Positions 9,701 to 10,900 of a stretch of 10,900 nucleotides of DNA are shown here, piece after piece. The notes under the pieces are model-generated. The model ran no database searches and had not been told where the DNA came from. It saw only the letters and a list, made by a program, of their open reading frames with translations. The stretch lies in the NCBI GenBank assembly GCA_026770585.1, contig MU646368.1, positions 654,013 through 664,912 of the forward strand, in the 5' to 3' direction. The DNA comes from Baffinella frigidus (taxonomy: Eukaryota > Cryptophyceae > Cryptomonadales > Baffinellaceae). The translations under genes were made by a program, and so were the position numbers. Every line of letters starts with the position of its first letter. The stretch's first letter is position 1.

Positions 9701-10727
9701 AAAGGGCTCTAGTATTTGTGACATATTATGGGTGGGGGGTGCATCTTGTCATCATATCAATGCATAAGATAGCATTAAACTTTAGATGGACGCACCAATT
9801 ATCGAGATTTTTATTTCCCGACACCCCGACCCGACCTCGAGAAAATCCGCGCTGACCCGAAAAGTACAATAGGGTTTGGGGTTCAGAAGATTTAGGGGCG
9901 AGGTTTGGGGGAGAAGTGCGCCGCATTGCGACCTTCTCCGAAGTTTCTCCGAAGTCGGAGCCAAGATCTGGAGTAGGGATTCCCGTCAGAAACGGGACAT
10001 GAAATTTTGACGGTCAAGAGGTCCTAGGCAGGTCCTAGGGCCCTACCGTAGGGTGTATGAGCCTACTGGTCACTTGAGGGATAGGGGCTTGCCACCCCTA
10101 GCATAAACCATTTACTAAACCCGAAACATGAGTACACGTCACACAACCAGCTGAGAAAAACATTGTAAAATTTATTTTGCTATTTTTACAAGTCCCTTTT
10201 GGGGACTGGAGTGGTCGGGCGAGGGCCACTTCTCAGTTTGGGGTTTGGGGTAAAGGATTCAAAGGTTTAGGGTTCAGGGTTCAGGGTTCAGGATTTAGGA
10301 TTTAGGGTTTAGGGTTTAGGGTTCAGGGTTTAGGTCTAAGGGTTTGGGGTTCACGATTTAGGGTTGAAGGTTTAGGTCTTAGGGTTTGACCTCGAGGGCG
10401 AGTTTTTCTGAGGAGGATCCTCCGTCGTAGTCGATTTCGTGCAGCTGGCAGTACTTGGAAACCTGTGTTAGGGTTTGGGGGTTGGGGTTTAGGGTTTGGG
10501 GTTTGGGTAGAGTTTAGGGTGTAGGGTTTAGGGTTTAGGGTGTAGGATTTAGGGTTTAGGGTTTAGGGTCTAGGGTCTAGGGTTTAGGGTTGAGGGTTTA
10601 GGGTTTAGGGTTTAGGGTTTAGGGTCTAGGATTTAGGGTTTAGGGTGTAGGGTTTAGGGTTTAGGGTTTAGGGTGTAGGGTTTACCGCGTCGGGACCGTG
10701 CGGCCCCAGCCCGCTCTGCAGCGCCGA
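1..10727 (-). CDS. SPP-like M16 family metallopeptidase, partial split gene (10 exons seen)
   Basis: The exons listed separately below join on the minus strand into one frame. The first nine give 655 nt (218 codons plus 1 nt), with agreeing phases at every junction (0, 0, 2, 2, 2, 0, 0, 0, 1). From family knowledge, the joined product follows the C-terminal M16 region of plant stromal processing peptidase. It has a YC-containing helix, an MRxAxxxxHxxL helix, a DDxAxxRxR...Y...KxLExxT helix, an NxEVxIxGDF strand, an LG turn, and a Y...NRxG strand. Such enzymes cleave transit peptides in the plastid stroma using zinc bound by HxxEH, which would lie upstream, outside this window. Assignment to M16 is strong. 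The choice of SPP over another M16 member such as PqqL-like proteins is inference. The C-terminus is beyond the left edge. Confidence 0.75.
112..198 (-). CDS. M16 gene exon 10, donor end uncertain
   Basis: The acceptor is CGACTGCAG|GGGTGATG. Two bases complete Gly with exon 9 (G+GG), then VMGDEKGSFADFPGG and QDKFMDCTFIKLFN follow, running into CCCTAACC repeat. This extends NRFG in the position of the SPP linker 'FTVDGDDL'. No confident donor is seen: candidates are AA|GTTCATGG and AC|GTTCATC. The true full exon could instead be the copy starting at 30 and leaving the window. Confidence 0.5.
199..310. repeat. TTCAGGG array in intron 9
   Basis: Four TTCAGGG units near 208-238, then degenerate sequence. 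It forms the C-rich sense tract before the exon 10 acceptor. 360-446 has no recognised feature. Confidence 0.75.
311..359 (-). pseudogene. Degenerate upstream copy of exon 10
   Basis: GAAAGCAG|GGGTGATGGGCGA is followed by an extra TGGGCCCA, which shifts the EKGTFDTFP-like remainder out of frame. It is upstream of the other two copies and looks decayed. Confidence 0.6.
447..742 (-). repeat. Minisatellite made of exon 9 donor-half copies
   Basis: Eight degenerate units, counting the one overlapping exon 9, start near 449, 499, 532, 564, 596, 645, 695 and 718, with spacings of about 32 or 50 bp. The minus strand of each carries a variant of GTGAACCGCTTTG|GTAACGC, the exon 9 end plus donor. The GT is intact in the units with GTAACGC, GTAACAC or GTATCGC, and lost or changed in others (GGGAAAAC, GGCGTCG). 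The array lies directly downstream of exon 9. Confidence 0.7.
743..809 (-). CDS. M16 gene exon 9 (67 nt)
   Basis: The acceptor is ACTGGTGCAG|GTGTTTG and the donor CGCTTTG|GTAACGC. Phase 0 enters and one base (G) leaves. It encodes VFVPEDSERSYVTMAF then STVNRF. The strand and the NRF-G motif match SPP '...DERAYVAIAGPAPNRWG', where a Gly likewise follows. Its donor lies at the edge of the 447-742 minisatellite. Its acceptor lies next to a segment related to the 1190-1341 hairpin ends. Confidence 0.75.
975..1176. mobile_element. Foldback (MITE-like) element copy A with 42-bp central palindrome
   Basis: CGAGGCTAGAAG at 975-986 faces CTTCCAGCCTCG at 1165-1176, and GGGAGTTATTTT faces AAAATACTCCC. 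The centre at 1070-1111 is a 42-bp palindrome around GGAATTCC with one mismatched pair (TTGGTCACGTAGCTC...). The right arm (CTGGTACTACATTTAACAAT, CACATTTAAAATACTCCCTC) aligns with copies B and C, showing one family. Confidence 0.7.
1190..1341. mobile_element. 152-bp inverted-repeat element
   Basis: The 32-bp ends 1190-1221 and 1310-1341 are inverted copies with two mismatches (CACGGTGCCAG.CGG.ATTG...). An inner pair, AGAAACCATAG/CTATGGTTTTCT, is also inverted. A further direct copy of the end follows at once (about 1336-1366). A diverged one lies at 812-837. Confidence 0.75.
1371..1943. repeat. G-rich 75-bp direct repeat pair
   Basis: 1371-1446 and 1869-1943 share CCGTTTTGGGGTTGGGGGCC...CATCAAGGGTACGGGAGGATGC. 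A partial third copy lies at about 1562-1598 (GTTGGGGGCCGCTTGCCATC). Confidence 0.8.
1725..2125 (-). pseudogene. Donor-half remnants of exon 8
   Basis: The copy starting at 2087 reads LDNAATAE with donor GAG|GTTTGCC. The copy at 1953 keeps TAE with donor GAG|GTACGCCCC, identical to the real donor. The copy near 1725 has degraded to CTGTG|GTACC. All lie downstream of exon 8. The two outer ones sit next to the 126-bp direct repeats. Confidence 0.55.
1741..2086. repeat. 126-bp direct repeat pair
   Basis: 1741-1866 and 1961-2086 differ at about four positions (period 220). Each has an internal inverted GTTGAC...GTCAAC and a GCGGGCTCGTCCCCGC-like hairpin. Both are followed or preceded by exon 8 donor remnants. 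Confidence 0.85.
2250..2360 (-). CDS. M16 gene exon 8 (111 nt)
   Basis: The acceptor is GAACTGCAG|GCTGTC and the donor GCCGAG|GTACGCC, phase 0 to 0. It encodes 37 residues: AVKHLGILEGPRRVW, DDSETFKKMFHIQL, RDKAATAE. The AVKHLGIL start corresponds to the conserved YLG that follows the GDF strand in M16 proteins. The rest covers the linker before the next domain. An acceptor half interrupted by a transposon-like element lies upstream; donor halves lie downstream. Confidence 0.8.
2361..2440. repeat. TTTAGGG/TTCAGGG array before exon 8 acceptor
   Basis: About 80 bp of G-rich heptamers (plus strand) next to CTGCAG. It is the acceptor tract of exon 8. Confidence 0.75.
2553..2805 (-). pseudogene. 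Acceptor-half copy of exon 8, interrupted by a TA-flanked element
   Basis: Reading on the minus strand, ATGGCAG|GCGG precedes the element and AAGCACCTCGG follows it. With the element and one TA removed the codons are GCG GTA AAG CAC, giving AVKH then LGILVGPRRA and a stop. This matches exon 8 up to PRR. It is upstream of the full exon, following the same rule as the other exons. Confidence 0.75.
2604..2799. mobile_element. 196-bp TA-flanked MITE-like element
   Basis: Inverted ends of about 59 bp (GAGCGTTTGCGGTA.TTGTTG inward) differ at one site. They are flanked by TA at 2602-2603 and TA at 2800-2801. The 78-bp interior has a run of C near 2669-2679 and no coding. TA flanks suggest a Tc1/mariner-type (Stowaway-like) non-autonomous element. 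The exon 8 acceptor-half reading frame is restored across the insertion when one TA is removed. Confidence 0.85.
2920..3089. mobile_element. Foldback (MITE-like) element copy B
   Basis: The left arm GAGAATGCTGGAGGGGCCTA at 2920 is the inverted counterpart of the right arm AGGCCCCTCTTGCATTCTT at 3070-3088. Between them lie TGTAGTAACTTTCG and TTGGTCACGTACC. No transposase frame is present. Exact ends and a target duplication were not determined. Confidence 0.65.
3098..3507. other. Unique intron sequence, no gene seen
   Basis: There are no telomere-like units. Contains a perfect 14-bp palindrome CGTGACCGGTCACG at 3294-3307 and a short hairpin AGCACC/GGTGCT near 3229-3244. The 70-residue plus-strand frame here has no recognisable domain. 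Confidence 0.5.
3508..3850 (+). mobile_element. Foldback element copy C with internal insertion
   Basis: It shares ATTGGTCACGTACC, the CGCGAGG...ACACCCTATCCTGGTACAAA segment and ACAACCCCAC.TGTAAATA with copy B. CCCTCTTGCATTCTCGAGTGG, which ends the family, appears only after about 210 bp containing the microsatellite. That extra block is flanked by GTGAAGG (3607-3613) and TGAAGG (just before 3826). The left arm is not recognisable. Confidence 0.65.
3672..3801. repeat. Compound microsatellite (CT)n-(TATC)n
   Basis: An interrupted CT run at about 3672-3738 is followed by TATC units with TTTATC/TTTC interruptions to about 3801. The 101-residue open frame across it is only Ser/Leu/Tyr/Ile repeat and is not a gene. 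Confidence 0.95.
3857..3904 (-). CDS. M16 gene exon 7 (48 nt), GDF strand
   Basis: The acceptor is TCTCAACAG|GTTGTG and the donor GACCTG|GTGACTCC, phase 0 to 0. It encodes VVILGDFGNQKAVEDL. This is the hallmark M16 beta strand and turn (V-x-I/V-x-GDF/GD-D followed by an acidic helix). An acceptor-half copy lies upstream at 4136-4168. Confidence 0.8.
3984..4437. repeat. Direct repeat pair of about 150 bp
   Basis: 3984-4135 and 4294-4437 share CAGATTCACAGAGAG...ATCATCAGATTC, TTAGCCAACTT...GGCCGATTA and GGCTCCTAACTAGATCTATC...CTTAAGCG. The spacing is about 305 bp. The first copy holds a perfect 12-bp hairpin, ATTCACACACCC/GGGTGTGTGAAT, at 4055-4084. The acceptor half of exon 7 lies between the copies. 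Confidence 0.8.
4136..4168 (-). pseudogene. Acceptor-half copy of exon 7
   Basis: TCTCAACAG|GTTGTGATCC is followed by VVILGDFGNQN, with CTC/CTT a silent difference from the full exon. It breaks off at CTTAAGTTGAT, a motif that recurs in this intron. It lies upstream of exon 7. Confidence 0.75.
4485..4710. other. AT-rich unique segment in intron 6
   Basis: It is A/T-rich with TATATATAAAAAA (4627-4639) and a perfect 16-bp palindrome GCGGTGCTAGCACCGC at 4567-4582. TGCTAG recurs at 4661. It differs from the flanking GC-rich repeats and may be an old insertion. No long open frame and no clear inverted ends were found. Confidence 0.4.
4716..4800. repeat. Tandem CAACTTAAGCGAGCGGGG units
   Basis: Three units near 4719 (CAACTCAAG variant), 4747 and 4774; dispersed copies at 4127, 4428 and 5449. 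The motif lies just downstream of exon 6 donor copies in two places (4816 and 5478), so it may have been duplicated together with donor halves. Confidence 0.7.
4816..5169 (-). pseudogene. Three donor-half copies of exon 6, progressively shorter
   Basis: 5114-5167 encodes LENLLKALRAELTPSNLE with donor GAG|GTTTTGCG. 5009-5040 encodes RAELTPSNLE with donor GAG|GTTTGCC. 4816-4846 encodes RAELTPWNLE with donor GAG|GTGTGCG. All lie downstream of the full exon and all keep the donor. The shared RAEL differs from RSEL in the full copy, which suggests the halves share a more recent ancestor with one another. Confidence 0.8.
4850..5105. repeat. TTTGGGG/TTTAGGG arrays
   Basis: Plus-strand G-rich heptamers between exon 6 donor halves (4850-5000 and 5041-5105). 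Confidence 0.8.
5170..5470. repeat. C-rich array then unique intron sequence
   Basis: 5180-5290 is CCCTCAACC/CCCTGAACC repeat, inverted relative to the arrays on both sides. 5300-5440 has no recognised feature beyond TTTCGAG words. 5446-5470 carries CAACTTAAGCGAG(A)AGGGGCAACTT, one copy of a motif also at 4123, 4425, 4747 and 4774. Confidence 0.6.
5478..5568 (-). CDS. M16 gene exon 6 (91 nt), full copy
   Basis: The acceptor is CTGAACCAG|GGTGGTG and the donor CTCGAG|GTTTGATC. One base enters and phase 0 leaves. It encodes 30 residues: VVITPESAEALEKED then LLKALRSELTPSNLE. In M16 proteins this is the TPE/TPK-S-E-L segment followed by the helix leading into the NxEVxIxGDF strand. Upstream lie two acceptor halves (to 5737 and to 5936). 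Downstream lie three donor halves (from 5114, 5009 and 4816). Confidence 0.85.
5626..5985. repeat. CTTGCTGACAG interspersed repeat cluster
   Basis: Six copies of CTTGCTGACAG (near 5643, 5685, 5824, 5853, 5885 and 5976) come with GTGCACAACACA, GGACACGTCCAGC and TCAGCTACGTGC spacers. An inverted CAGCAAGTGTGTG at 5661-5673 pairs with the first copy (ACACACTTGCTG). It fills the intron around the exon 6 acceptor halves. Confidence 0.75.
5704..5936 (-). pseudogene. Two acceptor-half copies of exon 6
   Basis: 5704-5737 has CGAAACCAG|GGTGGTGATC and reads VVITPKAAETR. 5905-5936 has CGAAACAG|GGTGATTATC and would read VII-PEAAEALD after a one-base loss. Both are upstream of the full exon and both break into the CTTGCTGACAG repeat cluster. 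Confidence 0.7.
5985..6270. repeat. TTTCGAA/TTTCGTG heptamer array
   Basis: Units such as GTTTCGAATTTCGTGTTTCG flank the 6059-6140 repeat. Spacing is near 7 bases, as in the telomere-like arrays, but the GGG is mutated. It may be an evolved derivative of TTTCGGG. Confidence 0.6.
6080..6133 (-). pseudogene. Full-length second copy of exon 5 with a lost acceptor AG
   Basis: It encodes LLKLMAHPSTRAAPDPR and has the identical donor AT|GTACACC, but the acceptor reads AACCCG|GCTC, so the AG is gone. It belongs to a longer direct repeat (6059-6140 versus 6276-6357, about 82 bp). Against 6297-6350, CTG/TTG, CTT/TTG, CAT/CAC and ACG/ACC are silent and only CTG/ATG (Leu to Met) changes the protein. 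It probably is not spliced as an internal exon. Confidence 0.7.
6297..6350 (-). CDS. M16 gene exon 5 (54 nt)
   Basis: The acceptor is AAACCAG|GCTCCTG and the donor CGCAT|GTACACC. One base enters (AC+G = Thr) and two leave (AT+G = Met). It encodes LLKLLAHPSTRAAPDPR. It fits the M16 segment 'HKLMIAMLDGDERFTEPTP', the L-rich helix followed by a Pro-rich loop. The choice of frame is supported by the second copy at 6080-6133, whose base changes are mostly synonymous in this frame only. Confidence 0.75.
6355..6512. repeat. TTTGGGG and TTTCGGG heptamer array
   Basis: Degenerate G-rich heptamers, with TTTCGGG/TTTCGGT dominant at 6445-6500. They provide the C-rich sense tract ahead of the exon 5 acceptor. 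Confidence 0.7.
6519..6573 (-). pseudogene. Donor-side near-full copy of exon 4
   Basis: It repeats ITRYEANGKILESLTSIT with its own donor, ATCAC|GTTATC. It has lost the CAACAG acceptor and the first codons. The sequence before it is a CACTCAACA-type repeat containing GAG|TGATAACG, so a weak AG remains possible. It is nearly identical to the full exon over the core. A further core fragment (VITRYEAN) sits at 6638-6658, and short donor remnants (ATCACGTGAT and ATCCCGTGAT on the sense strand) at about 6855-6870 and 6912-6926. Confidence 0.7.
6575..6960. repeat. CACTAAG/CACTCAG array facing a TTGAGTG/TTTAGGG array
   Basis: The left part has 7-base AGCACTA/AGCACTC units and CCCTGAACC on the plus strand. 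After about 6775 it switches to GTTGAGTG and TTTAGGG. The two sides are complementary in type and could pair around 6775-6800. Exon 4 fragments are embedded at 6638-6658 and near 6860 and 6920. Confidence 0.7.
6978..7040 (-). CDS. M16 gene exon 4 (63 nt)
   Basis: The acceptor is CCCAACAG|GCGCGAC and the donor ATCAC|GTGACC. One base enters from exon 3 (AG+G = Arg) and two leave. It encodes RDMITRYEANGKILESLTSI. The Y...KILESLT pattern matches SPP 'SYFRSIPKSLERST', the helix following the DDxAxxR segment. An acceptor half lies upstream (7127-7153), and a longer copy that keeps the donor side lies downstream (6519-6573). Confidence 0.8.
7042..7390. repeat. TTGAGGG-type array
   Basis: TTTAGGG at 7042-7075 and TTGAGGG units at 7160-7270, then degenerate TTTAGGG-like sequence. 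A pair of related about 45-bp segments follows at 7395-7445 and 7518-7562 (CACTCGAG.GCGCATC.GGC...ACAAATG-like). They are not coding in a frame that fits between exons 3 and 4. Confidence 0.7.
7127..7153 (-). pseudogene. Acceptor-half copy of exon 4
   Basis: It has the same acceptor, CCCAACAG|GCGGGACATG, then RDMITRYEA, with a synonymous-type difference from the full exon in the Thr codon and C to G in the first Arg codon. It breaks off into unrelated sequence after GAGGCC. It lies upstream of the full exon in the transcription direction. Confidence 0.75.
7440..8660. repeat. C-rich (inverted) telomere-like arrays
   Basis: CCCTAAACC and CCCTCAACC variants on the plus strand fill the gaps between the exon 3 donor halves. 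This is the opposite strand orientation to the arrays on either side. They are G-rich on the sense transcript. Confidence 0.8.
7478..8505 (-). pseudogene. Six donor-half copies of exon 3
   Basis: Copies lie at 7478-7500, 7609-7632, 7722-7790, 7951-8040, 8228-8290 and 8437-8505, downstream of the full exon. All end in the exon 3 donor: five share GTCAG|GTG and 7478 has GGCAG|GTG. The four longest encode HLFLKSPGIDDTALQRV unchanged. 7609 retains EAALQRV and 7478 TALQRG. Most begin abruptly near the A-L/F-E-(I/M)-M-H codons after G-rich (sense) repeat. 7951-8040 carries an 11-bp insertion that repeats ATGCACCTGTT and shifts the frame. 7722 has an AG just before its start (GGTTAG|GGCG), so it might be a usable short exon. 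Confidence 0.8.
8673..8779 (-). CDS. M16 gene exon 3 (107 nt), the only full copy in an array
   Basis: The acceptor is TACACCAG|ATCTCG and the donor GCGTCAG|GTGCTG. Phase 0 in, two bases (AG) out, completed to Arg by the next exon. It encodes 35 residues: ISASTSEKGAMRRAFEI then IHLFLKSPGIDDTALQRV. The pattern MRxAxxxxHxxL followed by DDxAxxRxR is the helix pair seen in SPP and other M16 proteins. Six donor-side partial copies lie downstream (7478-8505) and four acceptor-side partial copies upstream (8969-9967). The sense-strand intron is C-rich before this exon and G-rich after it. Confidence 0.85.
8783..9458. repeat. Telomere-like arrays, mainly TGTAGGG and TTGAGGG variants
   Basis: G-rich heptamers on the plus strand fill the gaps between the exon 3 acceptor halves. 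TGTAGGG predominates at 8920-8960 and 9310-9440, TTGAGGG at 9065-9150. On the sense strand they are pyrimidine-rich and end in CACCAG, so they form the acceptor tract. Confidence 0.8.
8969..9967 (-). pseudogene. Four acceptor-half copies of exon 3
   Basis: Copies lie at about 8969-9028, 9219-9282, 9459-9516 and 9910-9967, all on the minus strand and upstream of the full exon. Each keeps a CAG acceptor and the ISAST..GAMRRAFEIMHL half, then breaks off near HL into CACCC or AACCC repeats. The first and third preserve the peptide (the third has F to L). The second carries several replacements (IPVSTSGNGAMRRVFEIMHLFL). The fourth is frameshifted by a tandem 11-bp duplication of TTCTCCGAAGT (plus strand). 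None has the exon's donor, so none could serve as a normal internal exon without a new 5' splice site. Confidence 0.8.
9539..9869. mobile_element. 331-bp TA-flanked MITE-like element with doubled core
   Basis: The ends are perfect inverted repeats over 28 bp (TTGTACTTTTCGGGTCAGCG...), then imperfect for about 25 more. They are flanked by TA (9537-9538, 9870-9871). The core holds a 93-bp unit twice (9590-9682, 9683-9775). No transposase. It lies about 20 bp upstream of the exon 3 acceptor half at 9516. Confidence 0.85.
9968..10390. repeat. Intron segment: unique sequence then TTTAGGG/TTCAGGG array
   Basis: 9970-10235 is mostly non-repetitive. It holds short inverted motifs (CCCGT/ACGGG near 9982-9997; TTGTAAAA...TTTTTACAA near 10163-10191) and CCTAGG/CCCTACCGTAGGG palindromic words (10022-10053). 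10237-10388 is a degenerate telomere-like array. No coding signal was seen. Confidence 0.6.
10391..10462 (-). CDS. M16 gene exon 2 of window (72 nt)
   Basis: The acceptor is CTAACACAG|GTTTCC and the donor CTCGAG|GTCAAACC. It encodes 24 residues, VSKYCQLHEIDYDGG then SSSEKLALE, phase 0 to 0. The YCQ and the EKLALE strand match the 'FC...ESTEEFIAMEF' stretch of SPP. It is single copy: unlike most downstream exons it has no half-copies nearby. It is flanked on both sides by TTTAGGG-like arrays, C-rich on the sense strand. Confidence 0.7.
10463..10685. repeat. Telomere-like intron array (TTTAGGG) between exons 1 and 2
   Basis: Nearly the whole 223-bp intron is TTTAGGG and one-base variants on the plus strand. 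About four exact units sit in a row near 10595-10622. It supplies both the donor-proximal and acceptor-proximal sequence. It is interstitial, flanked by exons, so it is not a chromosome end. Confidence 0.85.
10686..10727 (-). CDS. M16 gene exon 1 of window (42 nt)
   Basis: The acceptor is a seven-T tract ending in CAG, the only classical polypyrimidine tract in the window. The donor is GCG|GTAAACCC, running directly into CCCTAAA-type repeats. The exon reads SALQSGLGPHGPDA in phase 0 to phase 0 and joins the next exon in frame. In SPP this corresponds to the loop and helix start 'SEGG..GDFSREQV' just before the FC motif. Only one copy is present. Short length makes it less certain alone; the strong splice sites and the correct phase support it. 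Confidence 0.6.
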
Positions 10728-10739
10728 CTGAAAAAAAGG

Positions 10740-10900
10740 GACACGATCAGGGACGTGATTCGTGTGTCTTGTTCACGGGGTGTGTCTAGCACGTGTTGGG
10801 CACACAGCTAGTGTGTTGAGGACACCGGAGGGGGGGTCATGTACGGGAGAAGCGTGTGTGTACGGGACGTGATTAGTGTGTCGTACACGCGGGGGGGGGG
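10740..10900. other. TG-rich intron sequence upstream of exon 1
   Basis: Repeated GGGACGTGATT(C/A)GTGTGTC phrases and GTGTGT words, ending in a run of G at the window edge. No exon was recognised here. Confidence 0.4.

Noticed and set aside
9454-9926. Open frames across the 9539-9869 element as a transposase
   Set aside because: Frames of 60-76 residues simply read the inverted ends and doubled core on both strands. No transposase motif is seen, and the element is too short.
10465-10684. Possible real chromosome end (telomere)
   Set aside because: The array is degenerate, only about 220 bp, and lies between two in-frame exons; similar arrays occur in both orientations through the window.

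Overview
The window looks like nuclear DNA of a photosynthetic eukaryote, most likely a green alga. It has no bacterial-style gene packing, it is saturated with degenerate copies of the plant/green-algal telomere heptamer (TTTAGGG and its complement), and its coding content is a chain of short exons with GT...AG borders. A prasinophyte such as Cymbomonas is my guess at the organism, from general knowledge only.

The main content is one partial split gene on the minus strand, read from right to left. Ten exons can be placed: 10686-10727, 10391-10462, 8673-8779, 6978-7040, 6297-6350, 5478-5568, 3857-3904, 2250-2360, 743-809 and about 112-198. The first nine join into one open frame of 218 codons plus one base, and the reading phase agrees at every junction, including the one into exon 10. 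The product resembles the C-terminal M16 region of a chloroplast stromal processing peptidase (SPP)-like metallopeptidase. The tell-tale parts are a GDF strand motif followed by a YLG-like KHLG turn, then an aromatic-rich strand and an NRFG motif matching the 'NRWG' of SPP. The N-terminal zinc-binding HxxEH region and the C-terminus lie outside the window.

Exons are only about 7% of the window. The nine introns are mostly telomere-like heptamer arrays. Each has its own locally uniform variant (TTTAGGG, TTCAGGG, TTGAGGG, TGTAGGG, TTTCGGG, TTTCGAA, CACTAAG), and the G-rich strand switches at several points.

The most unusual feature is a repeated architecture around the exons. For exons 3, 4, 6, 7 and 8, partial copies that keep the 3' splice site (acceptor halves) lie upstream in the direction of transcription. 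For exons 3, 4, 5, 6, 8 and 9, copies that keep the 5' splice site (donor halves, or a nearly full copy for exon 5) lie downstream. The 447-742 minisatellite is itself an array of exon 9 donor halves. In the exon 3 copies, differences over a 17-codon stretch are all synonymous.

Non-autonomous transposon-like elements also occupy the introns. They include a 196-bp TA-flanked element with near-perfect 59-bp inverted ends (2604-2799), a 331-bp TA-flanked element with a doubled 93-bp core (9539-9869), a three-copy foldback family (975-1176, 2920-3089, 3508-3850), and a 152-bp hairpin (1190-1341). No tRNA, rRNA, CRISPR array or transposase gene was found.
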